Shown here: positions 6,757 to 10,546 of the stretch, one piece after another
Numbering within the stretch: the stretch's first letter is position 1
Layout: each line of letters opens with the position of its first letter
Assembly (NCBI GenBank): GCA_007116525.1
Contig: SKIH01000064.1
Span: forward strand, 1 to 10,546
From: Bacilli bacterium
GTDB taxonomy: Bacteria > Bacillota_I > Bacilli_A > RF39 > UBA660
Direction: 5' to 3'
Length of the DNA stretch: 10,546 nt
The notes under the pieces: generated by a model
What the model was told of the DNA's origin: nothing
Seen by the model: the letters and a program-made list of their open reading frames with translations, nothing else
Databases searched by the model: none
Program-made: the position numbers and the translations under genes

Positions 6757-7692
6757 TTAATCTCTAAGCTCCTTGCCAGTCAACTCTAAGAATACATCAT
6801 TTAATGTAGGCAGTTCTGAGTAAACTTTAGTATACTTAACTTTATTATCGTGAAGAAAATTAATGAAGTCTCCTAAATTGTTAGTTTTTTCAAAACTAAC
6901 AAATAACTCGCCGTCTTCATATGTAGCATCAACAATGTTTTTGAATTGCTTAACTTTATTTAGTAAAATATTCGACATTTTATCAATTTCAAAATTTGCC
7001 TTAAGTGATATCCCAACTAATTTTTTAAGTTCCTCTTTGCTCCCTTTTGCAATAACTTTTCCTTTATCGATAATTAATATATTATCACATAAAAATTCTA
7101 CTTCCTCCATATAATGACTAGTATAAATAATAGTTGCACCATTATCATTTAACTTTTTAATACCTTCTAAAATATGATTTCTACTTTGCGGATCAACCGC
7201 TACAGTTGGTTCATCTAAAAATATTAATTTTGGTTTATGCGCGATACCACATGCAATATTTAATCTTCTTAAAAGACCTCCTGATAATTGTTTTGGTTTA
7301 AAATTAACAAATCCAGTTAATTCAACCAACTCGATTGCATCATTAACATATTCAAATCTTTTTTTCTTATCTTTAATGTAAAGACTACAAAAATAATCGA
7401 TATTTTCTCTAACAGTTAATTCATCAAATACTGCAACTTCTTGAAAAACTACTCCGATTTTCTCTTTAATATGATATTTAGTCGGTGACATCTCCTCACC
7501 AAAAATACTGATTTCACCTGAATCGTAATTGAGAAGTGATAATAAACAATTAATAGTCGTTGTCTTACCACTACCATTAGGACCTAAGAGACCAAATATT
7601 TCCTTCTCTTTTACACTAAATGACAATTCATCAACTGCTTTTAACTCTTTATAAGATTTAGTTAATTTTTCTACCTTTATAACTTCTTTCAT
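6757..7692 (-). CDS. ABC transporter ATP-binding protein (drug/peptide exporter type), 311 aa
   Basis: Cytoplasmic ATPase that powers the two adjoining permeases. Motifs in order are: Walker A GPNGSGKTT (37-45), Q-loop Gln84 (VVFQE), signature LSGGL (136-140), Walker B LIFLDE (156-161), D-loop with Asp167 and H-loop His193 (YTSHYMEE). A C-terminal extension of about 90 residues after the nucleotide-binding fold is typical of the DrrA/CcmA/NatA-like exporter group. The signature ends in Leu rather than the textbook Gln, a tolerated variant in this group. The frame opens at a GTG at 7698, but that codon overlaps the ribosome binding site. ATG 7692-7690 with AGGG just upstream gives the expected MKEVIKVEKLTKSY start. 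It is the first gene of a three-gene operon with one-base and overlapping junctions. Confidence 0.92.
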   Translation of the reverse strand: MKEVIKVEKLTKSYKELKAVDELSFSVKEKEIFGLLGPNGSGKTTTINCLLSLLNYDSGEISIFGEEMSPTKYHIKEKIGVVFQEVAVFDELTVRENIDYFCSLYIKDKKKRFEYVNDAIELVELTGFVNFKPKQLSGGLLRRLNIACGIAHKPKLIFLDEPTVAVDPQSRNHILEGIKKLNDNGATIIYTSHYMEEVEFLCDNILIIDKGKVIAKGSKEELKKLVGISLKANFEIDKMSNILLNKVKQFKNIVDATYEDGELFVSFEKTNNLGDFINFLHDNKVKYTKVYSELPTLNDVFLELTGKELRD

Positions 7693-7714
7693 ATACACCC
7701 TACTTTCTTACAAA

Positions 7715-7741
7715 ATTATATCACAAAAAAAGAGTTGTAAA
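7715..7741 (-). promoter_or_regulatory. Candidate promoter of the ABC exporter operon
   Basis: The -10 box is a perfect TATAAT (7720-7715). The -35 box may be TTTACA (7741-7736, five of six consensus bases, but a short 15-base spacer) or TTTTTA (7743-7738, 17-base spacer). Transcription would start near 7708, giving a leader of about 15 bases with AGGG in front of the ATPase ATG. The -35 region lies in the loop and arm of the ileS terminator. Confidence 0.5.
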
Positions 7742-7752
7742 AACCCTTTTTT
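7725..7752 (-). terminator. Rho-independent terminator of ileS
   Basis: On the minus strand, AAAAAAGGGTT (7752-7742) pairs with AACTCTTTTTT (7736-7726) around a five-base loop, with one G-U pair and a U-rich 3' arm. It begins inside the ileS stop codon, so the gene ends directly in its terminator. It separates ileS from the ABC operon. Confidence 0.75.
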
Positions 7753-10477
7753 AATTAACTATATTATGACATCTATTACAAATCTCACCTTGCATCTCAT
7801 CTTCGTTAAAATATGTCCAACAACGTTCACAACGAACACCATCGAATTTCTCAACTTTTACCATAACATCGTCATATTTTTCTAATTTTTCATTAGTAAA
7901 CTCTAGTTTAGACACTATTAATAGTTGTGCTAAATTATCAAATTTATTTAAAGTGTCTTTTGTTTTATCATCAACATTCAAATAAACTATAGCTTCAAGG
8001 CCTTTTCCTATTACTTTATTCATTCTAGCTTCTTCAAGAGCTTTGTAAGTAGCATCCTTAACTTCAAGTAATACTTTAGCACCTGCTAAAACCTCACCAT
8101 AATTTTCATACTCTAATACTTCAGGGAAATGGTCTAAGTGAACACTATCTTTTCTATCACCTGGGATCATTAAATATACTTCTTCACTAGTGTATGGAGT
8201 AATTACAGCCATCAATAAAACTAAATCATTCAATGCTTTATAAATAACTGATTGAACACTTCTTCTTCTATTAGAATCAGCATTTTCTATATATAAAACA
8301 TCTTTTGTGAAATCTAAATAAAAACTAGATAACTTAAATGATACAAAATTATTAATATATCTTGAAACATCTTGATAATTGTTTTTATCGTACGCTTCTA
8401 ATACATTTTTATTTAATTCATTTAACTCAATTAACATATATTTATCAATCAAAGGCATATTTTCATAACTAACTAAATCTTTTGACGGATCAAAATCAAA
8501 TAAGTTACCTAACATAAATCTATATGTATTTCTAAGTTTACGGTAATTTTCTTTAATTTGTTTTAATGATTCATCACTATATCTGATATCTTCTCTATAA
8601 TCAGCACTAGCAACCCATAATCTAAAAATATCAGAGCCATTTTGACCTATCAATTTAAGAGGATCGACAACGTTTCCTACTGACTTACTCATTTTATGAC
8701 CTTTAGCATCCAATACAAAACCAGTTGAAATCAACTTTTTATATGGTGCTTGTTTATGAGCAGCGACTCCACAAATTAATGATGAATTAAACCAACCACG
8801 ATATTGATCAGATCCTTCCATATAAACATCCGCTGGATATGGAAGACCTCTTTCTATCAACACACCTGTATGAGTAGTACCCGAGTCAAACCAAACATCC
8901 ATAATATCTTCTTCTTTTTTAAATCCACCATTTGGACTAGCAGGATTAGTATATCCTTTTGGAAGAAGATCTTTAGCATCCCATTCAAACCAAATGTTAG
9001 AACCATGCTCTCTAAATAAATTAGATACATGCATAATTACATCAAAGTCTAATATTTCAGAACCGTCCTCGTTGTAGAAAACAGGTATTGGAACTCCCCA
9101 AGCTCTTTGTCTTGAAATACACCAATCACCACGGTCGCTTATCATACTACGAATTCTATTTTTACCCCAAATTCTATCATACTCGACACTTTCATCAAGT
9201 TCTTTTAATAAATCATCTCTAATTTTATCGATACTACAGAACCATTGATTAGTAGCTCTAAAGATTACTGGCTTTTTAGTTCTCCAGTCATGTGGATATG
9301 AGTGATTTATCTTTTCTACTTTTAACATGTCGCCTTGTTGCTCTAACTTCTCAATAATTTCTTTATTAGCATCTTCATAAAACAGTCCTTCAAATCCAAA
9401 AGACTCCTTAGTTAAATATCCTTTATCATCAATTCCATTAACTAAACCTAAGTTATATTTTTTCCCCATTTCAAAGTCATCAGCACCATATCCAGGAGCA
9501 GTATGAACAAGTCCAGTACCAGAATCCAATGTAACATGATCTCCTAATACAACTGGTAAATCTTTATCTTCAAAGCAATGTCTATATTTAACATTAGATA
9601 ATTCACTACCTTTAAATGTTTTGGTTTCTTCATAGTTTTCAAATCCAAATTTAATCATTAAATTTTCAACCAACTCAGTTGCTACAACATAAACTTCGTT
9701 ACCTACTTTTACTTTAGAGTAATCAAAATCTTCTCCAACTGTAATCGCTAAATTACCAGGAAGTGTCCAAGGAGTAGTTGTCCAAGTAACAAGTTTGTCA
9801 CCTTTATCTAAAACATCTTTACCATCAACAACTTCAAAAGTCGAGAAAATAGAAAAATCAGTTCTATCTTTATATTCAATCTCATTTTCAGCTAAAGCAG
9901 ACTCACTACTAGGTGACCAATAAACTGGTTTTAATCCTTTATAAATAAGCCCATTAGTAACCATTTTAGCAAACACAGAAAGTTGAGCAGCCTCGAAATC
10001 TTTTGCCATTGTTATATATGGATTTTCCCAATCCCCGATGACATTTAAAGATTTGAATTGCTCTTTTTGCTTTATAATTTGTTCTTTTGCATAATCCTCA
10101 CAAAATTTTCTAAACTCTGCCTTAGTGTGTTTTTTTCTGTCAACTCCACTTTTAGTAACTTCTGTTTCAATTGGAAGTCCATGAACATCCCAACCAGGGA
10201 TATAAACCATTTCAAAGCCTGCTAGCATTTTATGTCTGTTAATAAAATCTTTTAAAACCTTATTTAGTGCGTGTCCAATATGAATATTGTTGTTTGCATA
10301 TGGCGGACCATCGTGCAAAATAAACATACCTTTTCCAGTTTTCTTGTTTCCTTCTAAAGCCTTATGATAAAGATTCATACCTTCCCATTTCTCACGCATT
10401 ACCTTTTCATTTTCTGGTAGGTTTCCTCTCATCTTAAACTCTGTTTTTGGCATCAATAGCGTATCTTTTAATTCCAT
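7751..10477 (-). CDS. ileS: Isoleucyl-tRNA synthetase, 908 aa
   Basis: Charges tRNA-Ile with isoleucine and edits mischarged valine; class I synthetase of the cytoplasm. HIGH is at 66-69 (PPYANNNIHIGHA). The CP1 editing domain carries TTPWTLPGN (234-242) and HTAPGYGADD (325-334). KMSKS is at 595-599. The C-terminal zinc finger is complete with Cys883, Cys886, Cys900 and Cys903 (CERC...CNRC). Length and the C-terminal zinc finger fit the common bacterial IleRS1 form rather than the eukaryote-like, mupirocin-resistant type. The ATG at 10477 has AAAGGA (10491-10486) eight bases upstream and follows a T-box leader, so expression should rise when tRNA-Ile is uncharged. A terminator overlaps the stop codon, and the next genes have their own promoter. 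Confidence 0.97.
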   Translation of the reverse strand: MELKDTLLMPKTEFKMRGNLPENEKVMREKWEGMNLYHKALEGNKKTGKGMFILHDGPPYANNNIHIGHALNKVLKDFINRHKMLAGFEMVYIPGWDVHGLPIETEVTKSGVDRKKHTKAEFRKFCEDYAKEQIIKQKEQFKSLNVIGDWENPYITMAKDFEAAQLSVFAKMVTNGLIYKGLKPVYWSPSSESALAENEIEYKDRTDFSIFSTFEVVDGKDVLDKGDKLVTWTTTPWTLPGNLAITVGEDFDYSKVKVGNEVYVVATELVENLMIKFGFENYEETKTFKGSELSNVKYRHCFEDKDLPVVLGDHVTLDSGTGLVHTAPGYGADDFEMGKKYNLGLVNGIDDKGYLTKESFGFEGLFYEDANKEIIEKLEQQGDMLKVEKINHSYPHDWRTKKPVIFRATNQWFCSIDKIRDDLLKELDESVEYDRIWGKNRIRSMISDRGDWCISRQRAWGVPIPVFYNEDGSEILDFDVIMHVSNLFREHGSNIWFEWDAKDLLPKGYTNPASPNGGFKKEEDIMDVWFDSGTTHTGVLIERGLPYPADVYMEGSDQYRGWFNSSLICGVAAHKQAPYKKLISTGFVLDAKGHKMSKSVGNVVDPLKLIGQNGSDIFRLWVASADYREDIRYSDESLKQIKENYRKLRNTYRFMLGNLFDFDPSKDLVSYENMPLIDKYMLIELNELNKNVLEAYDKNNYQDVSRYINNFVSFKLSSFYLDFTKDVLYIENADSNRRRSVQSVIYKALNDLVLLMAVITPYTSEEVYLMIPGDRKDSVHLDHFPEVLEYENYGEVLAGAKVLLEVKDATYKALEEARMNKVIGKGLEAIVYLNVDDKTKDTLNKFDNLAQLLIVSKLEFTNEKLEKYDDVMVKVEKFDGVRCERCWTYFNEDEMQGEICNRCHNIVN

Positions 10478-10498
10478 ATTATCATTCCTTTCTAAAAT

Positions 10499-10528
10499 AA
10501 AAAGACCATCCTTAAATTAAGGACGATC
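10499..10528 (-). terminator. Regulated terminator of the ileS T-box
   Basis: On the minus strand, GATCGTCCTT (10528-10519) pairs with AAGGATGGTC (10513-10504) around a five-base loop, with two G-U pairs, followed by UUUUU (10503-10499). Its first arm contains the CCTT that the antiterminator needs, giving the mutually exclusive switch. Confidence 0.85.
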
Positions 10529-10546
10529 TAGCCGCGTTACCACCTT
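10499..10546 (-). promoter_or_regulatory. 3' end of a T-box riboswitch leader for ileS (partial)
   Basis: The T-box sequence AAGGTGGTAACGCGG occupies 10546-10532 and is identical to that of the Leu T-box at 486-472. The downstream CCTT (10522-10519) can pair with its AAGG to form the antiterminator. Stem I and the specifier codon lie outside the window, so the Ile specificity is inferred from ileS. The UGGU bulge fits a tRNA with an A discriminator base, as tRNA-Ile has. Confidence 0.88.

Noticed and set aside
7693..7698. GTG start for the ABC ATPase, two codons upstream.
   Set aside because: That codon overlaps the AGGGTG ribosome binding site. The ATG at 7692 is correctly spaced.
472..10546. 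The identical 15-base sequence at 472-486 and 10532-10546 as a mobile-element repeat or attachment site pair.
   Set aside because: Both copies are the conserved T-box antiterminator sequence in leaders of synthetase genes, so the identity reflects function. There are no integrase or transposase genes between them.

Overview
The window is a compact, AT-rich stretch of bacterial chromosome (about 30% G+C by eye) in which every gene lies on the minus strand, so it reads from high to low coordinates. Tyr/Leu/Ile-rich proteins, strong AGGAGG-type ribosome binding sites, Rho-independent terminators and two T-box riboswitches on aminoacyl-tRNA synthetase genes point to a low-G+C member of the Bacillota or a standard-code relative of the Mollicutes (Erysipelotrichia, Haloplasma or Acholeplasma-like, or a clostridium). 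The exact lineage is a guess. All seven stop codons seen are TAA and Trp is encoded by TGG, so nothing suggests recoding of UGA.

In transcription order there are three or four units. (1) 10546-7725: the 3' end of a T-box leader (its first part lies outside the window), then ileS (isoleucyl-tRNA synthetase) and a terminator. (2) 7741-4565: an ABC-2 type exporter of one ATPase and two dissimilar permeases, with its own promoter sitting in the ileS terminator and ending in a terminator. (3) 4503-664: pyruvate kinase (pyk), followed after 12 bases by a large glycoside hydrolase family 31 (GH31) homologue. (4) 686-1: a promoter overlapping the end of the GH31 gene, a complete T-box leader with a readable Leu specifier (CUU), a small three-helix membrane protein, and the first 20 codons of leuS (leucyl-tRNA synthetase).

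The synthetase genes are induced by uncharged cognate tRNA through the T-boxes; pyk supplies the last ATP-forming step of glycolysis; the ABC system exports an unknown substrate. The most unusual item is the GH31 protein. Its fold and most family motifs are intact, but by ungapped motif alignment to family members the nucleophile Asp is Arg348, the acid/base Asp is Lys398, and a substrate-binding Asp is Asn243. It therefore looks like a catalytically dead sugar-binding or regulatory protein co-expressed with pyruvate kinase. The pyk-GH31 unit has no terminator of its own, so its transcripts should run into the Leu T-box.

No gene-free stretch exceeds 300 bases. The longest, 421-663, is filled by the T-box leader. 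I see no mobile elements, CRISPR arrays, tRNA or rRNA genes.
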